NCBI GenBank assembly: GCA_964388575.1
Contig: CAYMAZ010000013.1
Coordinates: forward strand, 9,281 to 73,280
DNA: 64,000 bases
From: CAYMAZ01 sp964388575
GTDB lineage: Bacteria; Bacteroidota; Bacteroidia; Bacteroidales; DTU049
Reading direction: 5' to 3'
The notes under the pieces were generated by a model that made no database searches, was not told where the DNA came from, and worked only from the letters and a program-made list of their open reading frames with translations. Each line of letters begins with the position of its first letter. The first letter of the stretch is position 1. This document shows, piece by piece, positions 41,179-50,730 of the stretch. Position numbers and translations under genes: made by a program.

Positions 41179-42162
41179 ATGTTTTCCATTTATCCGATGA
41201 AGTTTAAACCCATTCTCAGAGAAAAAATCTGGGGAGGTCAGAAAATTGGAAAGAAATTTGGTATTATCGATGAAAAGATAGATAAATGTGGTGAGGCATG
41301 GGTTCTTTCAGCAGTGAAAGGGTATGAAAGTGAAATTGAAAACGGGCATTTTGCTGGAAATACTGTTGCTGAAATGGTTGAAATATATATGGATGATCTG
41401 ATTGGAGAAGAAATGTATGCCAAATACGGATATGAATTCCCGCTCCTGATAAAGATAATTGATGCAAATGATTATTTGTCCGTTCAGGTACATCCAAATG
41501 ATGAGATCGCACAGAAAAAGCATAAATTGAGATTCGGTAAATCTGAAATGTGGTACGTCTTGCAGGCTGACCCTGGCGCACACATTGTATCTGGGTTTAA
41601 CAGAGAGATGAGTCGCGAAGAATTGCTGAAGCACATTGATGCAGGATCATTAAAAAGTGTTTTAAATTTTGAACCAGTCAATACAGGTGACTTGATTTAT
41701 TTGCCTGCCGGAACTGTCCATGCTCTTGGACCGGGACTCATGATAGCTGAAATTCAGCAGTCGTCTGATATCACATACAGGCTATACGATTGGGACAGAA
41801 AGGATAAAGAAGGAAATCACCGTGAACTGCACCTCAGAGATGCTTCTGATGCTATTGATTATAGTTTAAAACCCGGCATTATCAAAGGGTTTAACCCTGA
41901 AATCAATCAAACAACACCAATGATGAAGACTGAGTATTTTTCGACATCATTTATTCATCTTCAATCAAAAGTGGAGAAGATTCTGGAACATCTTGACTCT
42001 TTTGTCATTTATTTTGCATTGTCAGGAATTTTTGAATTGGAGTTTGATAATGGTAAAATTCATGTTGCTGCAGGAGAATGTGTGCTCATTCCTGCAATAA
42101 CAGATAAAGTGGTGCTTCATCCCAAACCCGCTGCTCATGTGTTGGAGATACTTCCAGGTTAA
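41179..42162 (+). CDS. manA: Class I mannose-6-phosphate isomerase (Bacillus type)
   Basis: 327-residue zinc cupin interconverting fructose-6-P and mannose-6-P, feeding GDP-mannose/fucose for surface glycans. Metal ligands are visible in SVQVHPND (near 102), KSEMWYVL and the later AGTVHALG; the substrate arginine lies in SSDITYRLYDWDR. Length fits the short Bacillus/Bacteroidota type. The ATG at 41179 matches the usual N-terminus (YPMKFKPILREKIWGG). Confidence 0.94.
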   Translation: MFSIYPMKFKPILREKIWGGQKIGKKFGIIDEKIDKCGEAWVLSAVKGYESEIENGHFAGNTVAEMVEIYMDDLIGEEMYAKYGYEFPLLIKIIDANDYLSVQVHPNDEIAQKKHKLRFGKSEMWYVLQADPGAHIVSGFNREMSREELLKHIDAGSLKSVLNFEPVNTGDLIYLPAGTVHALGPGLMIAEIQQSSDITYRLYDWDRKDKEGNHRELHLRDASDAIDYSLKPGIIKGFNPEINQTTPMMKTEYFSTSFIHLQSKVEKILEHLDSFVIYFALSGIFELEFDNGKIHVAAGECVLIPAITDKVVLHPKPAAHVLEILPG

Positions 42163-42534
42163 TTAATGTTTTGAAAAAATTAATTATGACATATTTAACT
42201 GGAATTTATTGAATGAATCAGATCGACTTGAATTCACTGAAAAGCGTTTGCTTCATTAATTGAAACAGATAGCATTTATGCACAATTGATTTGTTTTACA
42301 GTTAGACAACAATTGTAATCCATTTATAATTAGATGCATAGTTATTACATTTATTACATTGTTTTTTTTGAAGGTCAATAAAGCATTAAAAAAAAGTCAA
42401 ATTTTGCAAATGATTAGAAGTTTTACATTTCAGGATTTGAAAAATTCACTATATTTGCAAGTTGTAATTGGTGATAAAAGCGATAAGCAGAGATTTCTTT
42501 AATCACTTTGAATTTATTAACTAAACCTTATATT
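42163..42534. other. Intergenic region of about 370 bp
   Basis: AT-rich, with a short tandem TTATTACATT at 42343-42360. A -7 box TATATTTG lies at 42450-42457. I see no gene or stable RNA fold. Confidence 0.55.
42450..42457 (+). promoter_or_regulatory. -7 promoter element for the first giant secreted protein
   Basis: TATATTTG, 77 bp before ATG 42535, leaving a leader of about 70 nt. The nearest TTG is only 10 bp upstream, so -33 is unclear. Confidence 0.55.
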
Positions 42535-45500
42535 ATGAAACAGTTATTAATTTTTAAAATGCTTGTTTTTTTTCTGGTAACAAGCATTTTTGGGCAGACG
42601 ACCGGAACCGTGGAAATTGGGTCAGGGACACTGACAAATTCTACGACCGTTCACCCGACTCCTTATGGGACGTACTACAAAAATCACAGAGTGCAATATC
42701 TGTATCTGGCATCAGAAATGTCAGCTGCAGGATTGGTCGCCGGAAACATTACGTCCATTGCTTTTGATGTGGCAGCATTGAACACCTGTTCTCCGATGCC
42801 AAATTTTAAAATCGATGCCAAACTTACAACGGCATCTGATTTAACAACCACGTTTGATAATGCCGGATATACAACGGTTTATACAAACACCAGTTTTATG
42901 CCTGTTGCAGGATGGAATACACACATATTTAGTACGCCTCTTGCATGGGACGGAACCTCAAATCTTTTGATTGACATTTGTTTTGATCTTCTAACTGATT
43001 ACACACAAAATGCTTCAGTCAATTACACTACAACATCTTCTAATCTTGCAAGTTATTACAGGTCAGATTCTGCACCTGCATGCGCAACAACTTCAAGTGC
43101 AACTGTCAGTACAAGCCGTGCAAATATTCAAATTAGCGGCAACGTCGCTTCATGTTTGCCTCCTGCTTTATCATCTTTAACGGTCTCAAACCTAAGTCAA
43201 ACATCTGCTGATCTTGGTTGGTCAGGTCCTACAAATGCAATCGCATGGAATGTTGAAGTTCATACACCTGGAAATTCTCCGGGAATCGGAACCCCGGTTG
43301 CTTCAGTAACTGCACATCCAACCAGCACGTGGACAGCTACAGGCCTTTCATCAGTAACAAACTATGATTTTTATGTTCAGGCTCATTGTGGTGGAACAGA
43401 TTACAGCATCTGGCAAGGTCCTGTCCAATTCCAGACAACTGGCGCTCCGCTGTCAGGTGCCTATACAATTAACAATACCCAACCATCCGGTGGAACAAAC
43501 TTTAATAGTTTTACTGATTTTGCTGATGCAATAAATCTTGGAGGTTTTGCAGGGCCAGTAACTGTGGATGTTGCCGTCGGCACAGGTCCATACACCGAAC
43601 AGGTGGTTCTGATTCAACTGCCAAACAGCAGTTCCACCAACACCCTTACAATCAACGGAAACGGAGAAACTTTACAGTTTTTATCCACGAACACCAATGA
43701 GCGTGCTACATTAAAATTCGACGGAACAGACTACGTGACAGTAAACAACCTCATTGTAAAAGCACTCGGGTCAATAACATCTCCGGCCGAATACGGTTGG
43801 GCTGTATGGCTTACAAATGATGCAGATTATAATACTTTTTCCAATTGTGAATTTCATGCAGCAACTGCTTCCACTTCTTCAAACTTCTCAGCTTTTGTTA
43901 CCTCAAGTAGCTCTACCGGAGCAACGACAGCAGGCCCTGCTGCAAGTTATCTGACAGTAACAAATTCAAAAACATTTGGTGGATATTATGGAATGGTGAT
44001 CAATGGAAATACGTCTTCTATTCCTTATTCAGAAGGGAATATCATTCAAAATAATGAAATTTCAGACTTCTATATGTACGGTTTGTATGTCAGAGGCCAA
44101 AACAATTCTCAGATTATCGGAAATGAAATCCACAGAACCAACAGAGCAGAAAACTCTACAGCATATATGCTTTATGGTGCAGGTAATATCAGTAATTCTG
44201 AATTTTCAAAGAATGTTATTTTCAATTTTACAGGGACTGGTCAAACGACCACATCTACTGCCTATGGTCTTTATTTCACGTCTGTTACATCACCTGTCAA
44301 TGAGGGAATCCTGATTGCAAATAATGTCATTTATGGACTTGACAATAGAAACGGATCTCAATACGGAATGTATTTTTCTTCCACAACAGCTGAGATGAAT
44401 ATTTATCATAATTCTGTTTCACTTGATCATGTTGCACACACAGGTAGTAGTGTCATTTATTGTCTTTATCACACTGGAGCTTCCACAAATCTTGATATTC
44501 AGAATAATATTTTCTCTTATACAACAAATTCAACAGGAACAAAATATTGTATGTACTTTTCAACGAATACTGCAGTTGTTACAAGTAACAACAATGTATT
44601 GTATGCAGGAGCAACTGCAGGTACAAACAATACCGGTTACTGGAGTTCAACAGCTTATGCAACACTTGCTGACTGGCAGACTGCAAATGGTGGAGCTTTT
44701 GATCAGAACAGTCTGGATGCTGCTCCAATATTTAACACTCCGCTTTTAACACCTACAGGTGGTGCAATTGACAATATCGGAGCAAACCTGCTTACTTTTG
44801 TTCCCGATGATATTTTCGGAATAGCTCGTACAGCAACTCCTGATCCCGGAGCAATTGAATTTGATCCTCCTGCATGTTCAATGCCTTATTCATTAACTGC
44901 AACAAACATTAGTGATGTATCTGCTGATCTTGGATGGACAGCCGGCGGTACTGAAACAGAATGGAATATTGAAGTTCATACCCCCGGGAATTCTCCTGGA
45001 AATGGAACACCTGTTGTTTCAGTTACAGGAACAACTTCCAATCCATGGACCGCTACAGGATTGACTCAATATACAGATTACGTATTCTTTGTTCAGGCTG
45101 ACTGCGGAACAAGTATTAGTGATTGGGCAGGCCCATTTGCTTTTACAACAACGCTGCCTCCACTGTCAGGTTTTTATACAATCAACAGTACCCAACCAAC
45201 AGCTGGTACAAACTTTAACAGCTTTACAGACTTTGCAACAGCTATTCAGCTTGGCGGTCTTGGAGGTTTTGTAACTGTGGATGTTGTGGCCGGAACCGGA
45301 CCCTACACTGAACAGGTTGCTTTTGGACAACTGAATAACAGCAGTGCTACAAACCTGCTCACAATTAATGGAAACGGTGAAACATTACAGTTTTTATCCA
45401 CAAATTCAAGTGAACGTGCAATTTTGAAATTTGACGGAACAGATTACGTTGTTGTCAATAATCTCATTGTGAAAGCACTTGCTTCAACTACAAGTGAATA

Positions 45501-48500
45501 TGGCTGGGGTGTCTGGCTCACCAACAATGCTGATTATATCGCTTTTGACAATTGTGAGTTTCATGCAGATTTGGAAACAACCAGTTCAAACCATGTTCCC
45601 TTTGTCACTTCAAACAGTGCAACCGGAGCAACAACAGCAGGACTGGCTGCAAGTCATCTGACAATTATAAACAGTAAAGTCATTGGTGGGTACTACGGTA
45701 TGGTTATCAACGGACCCACGTCAGCTCCGTTCTCAGAAAACAATGTGATCATGAATAATGAAATCAGAGATTTCTATTATTATGGTTTGTATGTCAGAGG
45801 TCAAAATTATTCAGAGTTTATTGGGAATGAACTTCACAGAACAAACCGTACAAATAATTCAACATTGTACACTATCTACATGACATCCAATATAAGTAAT
45901 ACAGTGGTGTCAAAAAATATATTGTATAATCTGGGAGGAACTGCTGCATCAACTTCATCTGCATACGGAATTTATGCTACATCAATGACTTCAACGGTTA
46001 ATGAAGGTATCCTGATTTCAAATAACATCGTCAATGGATTTGAAAACAGAAATGGAACTCAGTATGGAATGTATCTCAGCACAACAGGATACGCTCAGGT
46101 TTATCACAACACTGTTTCTATGGATAACGTGAATCATACTGGTTCAAGTACGATATATACTTTTTATCATACCGGCGCAAACGCCAATCTTGATATTCAG
46201 AACAACATCTTTTCATACACAACAAATTCATCCGGAACGAAATACTGTATGTATTTTTCAACAAATACAGCTGTTGTGAACAGTAATAATAATGTATTGC
46301 ACAGAGGTGCAACAGCCGGCACAAACAATACCGGTTACTGGAGTTCAACTGCATATAATACGCTGGCTGACTGGCAGACTGCAAATACAGGAATATATGA
46401 TCAGAACAGTGTTGATGCTGATCCGATTTTTACATTACCGTTACTTTCTCCAATCAATGCTGCCGTAGATAATATCGGAGCAAATTTATTAAGTTTTGTT
46501 CCTGATGATATTTTTGGCGTTGCACGCACTCCAAGTCCAGATCCAGGAGCGATTGAATTTACTCCTGTCAGTGCTGATATCGCTCTTCTCAGCGGAGAAC
46601 TTGTCAGAGTCAGCAGCTGTCTCAATAACAACGACAGTATTTATTTCACTCTCAGGAATGTGCTTGGCAATGTGTTAGACTTCGCTGCAACTCCAGTTAC
46701 AGTTTTCTGGTCAGTAAACGGACCTGTGAATTCAACAGGATCAACAACCATTAATACAGGAACTCTTGCAGCCGGAACAGATATCAAATTTGGAGGAAAT
46801 GGTGTAGACATGTCTGTTGATGGTACATACATGCTGGCATCAGCATATATTATTCCAAGTACAGAAAACAATATTCAAACAAATGATACAATCACTGATG
46901 CGTTCAGTATTGTTGTCCCTGCATATGAGTTTGATGCGCAACCTGATTACACTCTTGTTACAAACAGTGTCGATGTTGTTGAGTTGTCAGTAAGTTCCAA
47001 TGTGCTTCCAATACAGGGATCATTCTTTTTCACTGAAATTGCACATTACAAAACAACTACAGGAGCACCAACAAGTGGTTGGCCATCATACCTGATCGCC
47101 GATGATTATGTGGAAATTACTGGCCTTCCCAATGGAGATATTTCAGGATTTACACTTGAAATCTGGACTTCATCTGCACTGGAAAGTGCTCAGGTTCTTG
47201 GATCAGGAACAGTGCTCAGCCCCATGGGAACTTGTGTCATTGCAACCGGACAACTTGGTTCAAGTGTTCCGAGTCCTGCTGATTATTATTATCATTCCGG
47301 GGCTACTGCATCTCAAAGTTCTACAACCGCAAAAGGGTATATATTAAAAGATCCTAACGGAAATATTATTGATGCTGTCGTTTTAGGAAATCTTACATTC
47401 CCTGCTGCTTCAGGTGTGACTCCTGCAGACTGGTCAGGTACGACACCTGCTGTCAGCAGTTCCGGAAACAGACTTGAAGGACCTTATACAAAAGATGCCA
47501 CATACTGGATCAATTCAGGCACTTCTCCTCAGGATCCGAATGTTGTGAATAATGCTGTTACTGTTCCTTCACCAATGCCATTGACCGGCTTCTCATGGAG
47601 CCTTGACGGTGTTGTCACAAGTGTGAACAATACTGACACAATTGTTGGTCCGTGGACTGTGAACGGGATTTATAATTATGTTGCTACGTATACAAATACA
47701 TGCGGCACATTCACTGATACAGCTGTTGTTGAAGTATTTGTCCCTCAGTCTGATCTTGCAATTATTGATATCATTGCTCCTCTGGAAGAAGTTTGTTATG
47801 ACACAGATGAACCAGTAACAATAGCTCTTTCAAATCTTGGAACTACAGCAATCAGTACTCCGTTTACTGCATCATATACAGTCAACGGTGGAATACCTGT
47901 GACAGAAACAGTGAACCTGACAGTTGGACCTGCTGATACTGTTACCTATACATTTACAACACCCATCAGTATTGTTCTTACCGAAGACACAACCTTCTAT
48001 CTGAATGCTTATGTTAATCTTGCAGGTGATCCGTTTAATTTTAATGATACCCTGGGTGTAACCAGAACATTCTATTACGTTCCCCCAGCACCAATTGGAG
48101 TTAACGATACAGTAACAATTGGCGGATCTGCCACACTACAGGCACTTTCTCCATACAATGTAAGCTGGTATGCTTCACCAACTGATCCCACTGTAATACA
48201 TACCGGGAATACATTTACAACACCGGCATTATTTGCAACAACTCCCTATTATGCAGCTGCATCTGCCGGAACAGGAACTCAATATGTTGGTCCTGTTGAT
48301 AATACAATTGGCACAACATCAACTTCATCTCTGACAAATCATTTTATGATTTTTGATGTGCTTGATCCGAATGGTGTTACAATTCAAAGTGTAGATGTAA
48401 TTCCAAGTACTGCTGCTGGTTCTGCATATACAATTGTTATTCAGAACAGCTCTCAGACTCAGATTGCAAGTTATGCAGGAGTGACAACAGTTGCCTCAGG

Positions 48501-50217
48501 AAGCATTGAAACTGTTCCTGTTGATTTTGTTATTCCGCAGGGGACAGGTTACAGAATGGGATTTGCAGTGAATCCTACAATGTGGAGAAATGAAGCTGGT
48601 GCAAGTTATCCATACACCATCCCTAACGTGATTTCAATTACTGGTAATACATTTAATACATCGTATTATTATTATTTCTACAATTGGGCAATTGGTTCAG
48701 GAAGTGGTTGTGAAAGCGAAAGAACAGAGATTTTGGCTGTTGTTGACGCCGTGTCCTGCACACCGGTTACAAGTGTCAATGTGAGCAACATTACACCTGT
48801 TTCTGCTGACCTTTCTTGGATCCCCGGAGGAACTGAAGAAACATGGGAAATTGAGCTTGGCCTTGCCGGTTTCACTCCAACAGAAACAGCAACACATACT
48901 GTTTCTATAACTCCAAATACAACAATATCAGGATTAACACAGGCCACAGATTACGAATTCTATATCCGTGCTTACTGCGATCCTGATTACAGTATCTGGA
49001 CAGGTCCCTATTCATTCTCAACTCCGTGTGGTGTTTTCTCTGCACCGTTTGTTGAGGACTTTGAAGTCATTCCACCACTTTGCTGGAGTGTCTTTTCAAC
49101 AACAACTCAAAACTGGGGAATCAGTTCTCAGGCAAGTGGATACGGCATCGGATCAAACTCTGCAGTTGCTCAGTTTTACAATTATTCAGATCCTGCACCA
49201 TTTTATCTGATTACTCCTGAATTTGATGCCAGTGCGTTAACTTCACCGGTTGTGAAATTTGATTTTGCTTATGCAGCTTACAGCACAACCTATATCGATG
49301 AACTCAATATTCTCTATTCAACTGATGGTGGAACCACGCTTAATCTGCTTCAGAATATGCAGGGCGGAGCAACAGGTCCTTTAAATACTGGAGGAGTAGT
49401 TACATCTTCATTTGTTCCTGCTGCTACAGAATGGAGTACTATTGAATTTGCACTTCCCACAGGGACAAATCTGGTTGTTTTTGAAGCAGTCAGCGATTAT
49501 GGTAATAACCTGTTTATTGACAATGTTGCCATTCAGGAGGCCAGTGTTTCATGTGTCAATTTTGAAGAAACAACTCAGGAAGATATCTGTGAAGGTGACA
49601 TTTTCTCATGGAGAGGAAATGATTATTCAATTTCAGGCACTTATTATGACAGTCTGGTAACAACCAATCCTCCTGGATGTGACAGTGTATATGTTCTCAT
49701 ACTAACAGTTCATGCTCTGCCTACGGTAGAAATTACAGGACTTGGTAACTTCTATTGTGTCTATTACGATGAAGTTACGATGACTGGTTCACCTGCAGGT
49801 GGCACATTTACCGGAAACGGTGTAACAGGAAATGTTTTTGATCCTGCTGCTGCCGGAATTGGGACATGGGATGTCGTTTATACCTACTCTGATGCAAACG
49901 GTTGTACAAACTCTGATACAGTGACAGTCGTCGTTGATGAATGTGTATCAATAGGAGAGCATCAAAACGGAGACTTTGCGGTGTATCCGAACCCTGTCAA
50001 TGATCTGTTAACTGTTGAAATCGTTGCAACTGAATCCTCACAGCACATCTGGAGTATCTATGATACAAACGGAAAGCTGATCATGAGCGGAACTCAGGCA
50101 TTGGTTTCAGGAAAGAATACACTCACAGTTGAAACTGAACATCTTTCATCAGGATTGTACATGTTGCAGTCCAATGTGAACGGATTGATTCAGTCTGTCA
50201 GAATCATTAAACAATAA
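42535..50217 (+). CDS. Giant secreted modular protein A with T9SS type A sorting domain
   Basis: 2560 residues; ATG 42535 starts a signal peptide ending SIFGQ. Modules in order: an N-terminal beta domain (about 22-200), Fn3-like (208-302), beta-helix module 1 (306-777), Fn3-like (781-872), beta-helix module 2 (876-1342), a conserved linker with SGELVRVSSCLNNNDSI, a lamin-tail-like domain (about 1486-1679; ITSNV-like start, YVEITGLPNGDISGFTLEIW and SSGNRLEGPYTKD), several Ig-like domains, a third Fn3-like (2075-2164), a choice-of-anchor J/MAM-like domain (2165-2339), a Cys-GCDS repeat, and the sorting domain (from about 2485; VYPNPVNDLLTVEIV, SSGLYMLQSNVNG). The repeated NNxI/N-x-S turns mark right-handed parallel helices. 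No catalytic site recognised; probably an adhesin or polysaccharide-binding surface protein. Confidence 0.87.
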   Translation: MKQLLIFKMLVFFLVTSIFGQTTGTVEIGSGTLTNSTTVHPTPYGTYYKNHRVQYLYLASEMSAAGLVAGNITSIAFDVAALNTCSPMPNFKIDAKLTTASDLTTTFDNAGYTTVYTNTSFMPVAGWNTHIFSTPLAWDGTSNLLIDICFDLLTDYTQNASVNYTTTSSNLASYYRSDSAPACATTSSATVSTSRANIQISGNVASCLPPALSSLTVSNLSQTSADLGWSGPTNAIAWNVEVHTPGNSPGIGTPVASVTAHPTSTWTATGLSSVTNYDFYVQAHCGGTDYSIWQGPVQFQTTGAPLSGAYTINNTQPSGGTNFNSFTDFADAINLGGFAGPVTVDVAVGTGPYTEQVVLIQLPNSSSTNTLTINGNGETLQFLSTNTNERATLKFDGTDYVTVNNLIVKALGSITSPAEYGWAVWLTNDADYNTFSNCEFHAATASTSSNFSAFVTSSSSTGATTAGPAASYLTVTNSKTFGGYYGMVINGNTSSIPYSEGNIIQNNEISDFYMYGLYVRGQNNSQIIGNEIHRTNRAENSTAYMLYGAGNISNSEFSKNVIFNFTGTGQTTTSTAYGLYFTSVTSPVNEGILIANNVIYGLDNRNGSQYGMYFSSTTAEMNIYHNSVSLDHVAHTGSSVIYCLYHTGASTNLDIQNNIFSYTTNSTGTKYCMYFSTNTAVVTSNNNVLYAGATAGTNNTGYWSSTAYATLADWQTANGGAFDQNSLDAAPIFNTPLLTPTGGAIDNIGANLLTFVPDDIFGIARTATPDPGAIEFDPPACSMPYSLTATNISDVSADLGWTAGGTETEWNIEVHTPGNSPGNGTPVVSVTGTTSNPWTATGLTQYTDYVFFVQADCGTSISDWAGPFAFTTTLPPLSGFYTINSTQPTAGTNFNSFTDFATAIQLGGLGGFVTVDVVAGTGPYTEQVAFGQLNNSSATNLLTINGNGETLQFLSTNSSERAILKFDGTDYVVVNNLIVKALASTTSEYGWGVWLTNNADYIAFDNCEFHADLETTSSNHVPFVTSNSATGATTAGLAASHLTIINSKVIGGYYGMVINGPTSAPFSENNVIMNNEIRDFYYYGLYVRGQNYSEFIGNELHRTNRTNNSTLYTIYMTSNISNTVVSKNILYNLGGTAASTSSAYGIYATSMTSTVNEGILISNNIVNGFENRNGTQYGMYLSTTGYAQVYHNTVSMDNVNHTGSSTIYTFYHTGANANLDIQNNIFSYTTNSSGTKYCMYFSTNTAVVNSNNNVLHRGATAGTNNTGYWSSTAYNTLADWQTANTGIYDQNSVDADPIFTLPLLSPINAAVDNIGANLLSFVPDDIFGVARTPSPDPGAIEFTPVSADIALLSGELVRVSSCLNNNDSIYFTLRNVLGNVLDFAATPVTVFWSVNGPVNSTGSTTINTGTLAAGTDIKFGGNGVDMSVDGTYMLASAYIIPSTENNIQTNDTITDAFSIVVPAYEFDAQPDYTLVTNSVDVVELSVSSNVLPIQGSFFFTEIAHYKTTTGAPTSGWPSYLIADDYVEITGLPNGDISGFTLEIWTSSALESAQVLGSGTVLSPMGTCVIATGQLGSSVPSPADYYYHSGATASQSSTTAKGYILKDPNGNIIDAVVLGNLTFPAASGVTPADWSGTTPAVSSSGNRLEGPYTKDATYWINSGTSPQDPNVVNNAVTVPSPMPLTGFSWSLDGVVTSVNNTDTIVGPWTVNGIYNYVATYTNTCGTFTDTAVVEVFVPQSDLAIIDIIAPLEEVCYDTDEPVTIALSNLGTTAISTPFTASYTVNGGIPVTETVNLTVGPADTVTYTFTTPISIVLTEDTTFYLNAYVNLAGDPFNFNDTLGVTRTFYYVPPAPIGVNDTVTIGGSATLQALSPYNVSWYASPTDPTVIHTGNTFTTPALFATTPYYAAASAGTGTQYVGPVDNTIGTTSTSSLTNHFMIFDVLDPNGVTIQSVDVIPSTAAGSAYTIVIQNSSQTQIASYAGVTTVASGSIETVPVDFVIPQGTGYRMGFAVNPTMWRNEAGASYPYTIPNVISITGNTFNTSYYYYFYNWAIGSGSGCESERTEILAVVDAVSCTPVTSVNVSNITPVSADLSWIPGGTEETWEIELGLAGFTPTETATHTVSITPNTTISGLTQATDYEFYIRAYCDPDYSIWTGPYSFSTPCGVFSAPFVEDFEVIPPLCWSVFSTTTQNWGISSQASGYGIGSNSAVAQFYNYSDPAPFYLITPEFDASALTSPVVKFDFAYAAYSTTYIDELNILYSTDGGTTLNLLQNMQGGATGPLNTGGVVTSSFVPAATEWSTIEFALPTGTNLVVFEAVSDYGNNLFIDNVAIQEASVSCVNFEETTQEDICEGDIFSWRGNDYSISGTYYDSLVTTNPPGCDSVYVLILTVHALPTVEITGLGNFYCVYYDEVTMTGSPAGGTFTGNGVTGNVFDPAAAGIGTWDVVYTYSDANGCTNSDTVTVVVDECVSIGEHQNGDFAVYPNPVNDLLTVEIVATESSQHIWSIYDTNGKLIMSGTQALVSGKNTLTVETEHLSSGLYMLQSNVNGLIQSVRIIKQ
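46044..46265 (+). repeat. 222-bp tract identical to 56019-56240
   Basis: Inside the second beta-helix module of protein A. By direct comparison every base matches the corresponding part of protein B (offset 9975), while most of the two genes differ widely. The near-identity extends about 380 bp further upstream with scattered substitutions. Confidence 0.85.
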
Positions 50218-50240
50218 TCTCAGGATTATTTGAACACTCA

Positions 50241-50281
50241 AAAAAAACCCGCCCGAAAGATATTTTGGGCGGGTTTTTTTT
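50241..50281 (+). terminator. Intrinsic terminator after giant protein A
   Basis: CCCGCCC/GGGCGGG stem extended by A-T pairs (AAA...TTT), followed by eight T (50274-50281). A matching A-run on the left lets it work in both directions. Confidence 0.92.
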
Positions 50282-50553
50282 CGTTTTATTGTTTCTGATA
50301 AAGAGGAGCGGAATCCAGTATAGACCTTGGAAACTTGTTGCTTTCTCCATGTGAAGACGCAATTCAAATCAATAATAATGCAGAATAGATGATTAAGAAT
50401 TGAATACCTCTGCTTTGCATTTTGTTCAACCTGGTGCGAATTATCTGAATGTATTTAAAGAACGTATTTTAAACAGATTTTGATCCAATTAAATAGAAGC
50501 AAATTAATTTATGCTTAAAAAATTGTTAAAAAAAAAATATCAACAAAAAAATA
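50282..50553. other. Intergenic region before giant protein B
   Basis: About 270 bp without coding character; no RNA fold recognised. Followed by a promoter and a 140-nt leader of gene B. Confidence 0.5.
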
Positions 50554-50584
50554 TTGATTTATTAAATATTAGTTTGTAAGTTTG
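50554..50584 (+). promoter_or_regulatory. Promoter of giant protein B
   Basis: TTG (50554-50556), a 20-bp spacer and TAAGTTTG (50577-50584) fit the consensus. The leader to ATG 50731 is about 140 nt, long for this window, and contains a short frame at 50628-50660. Confidence 0.65.
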
Positions 50585-50730
50585 TTCTTTGAAAATAATT
50601 GGAATTTATTCACTAACCCCCATAATTATGAATCCACAATTATTCTCCAATCCCCCGTAACTGGATGTTTTTTGCCTATGACACAAAACATTCAATTTTT
50701 TAAAATTTATTCATTAAAAATCTTTTCATT

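Noticed and set aside
44003..44749. Several alternative-frame open stretches inside the giant genes
   Set aside because: They follow from the biased repeat composition; the main frames have continuous domains and sorting signals.
50628..50660. Eleven-codon upstream frame in the leader of giant protein B (ATG AAT CCA ... TAA)
   Set aside because: Too short to judge, no ribosome site, and such frames occur by chance; not listed as a gene.
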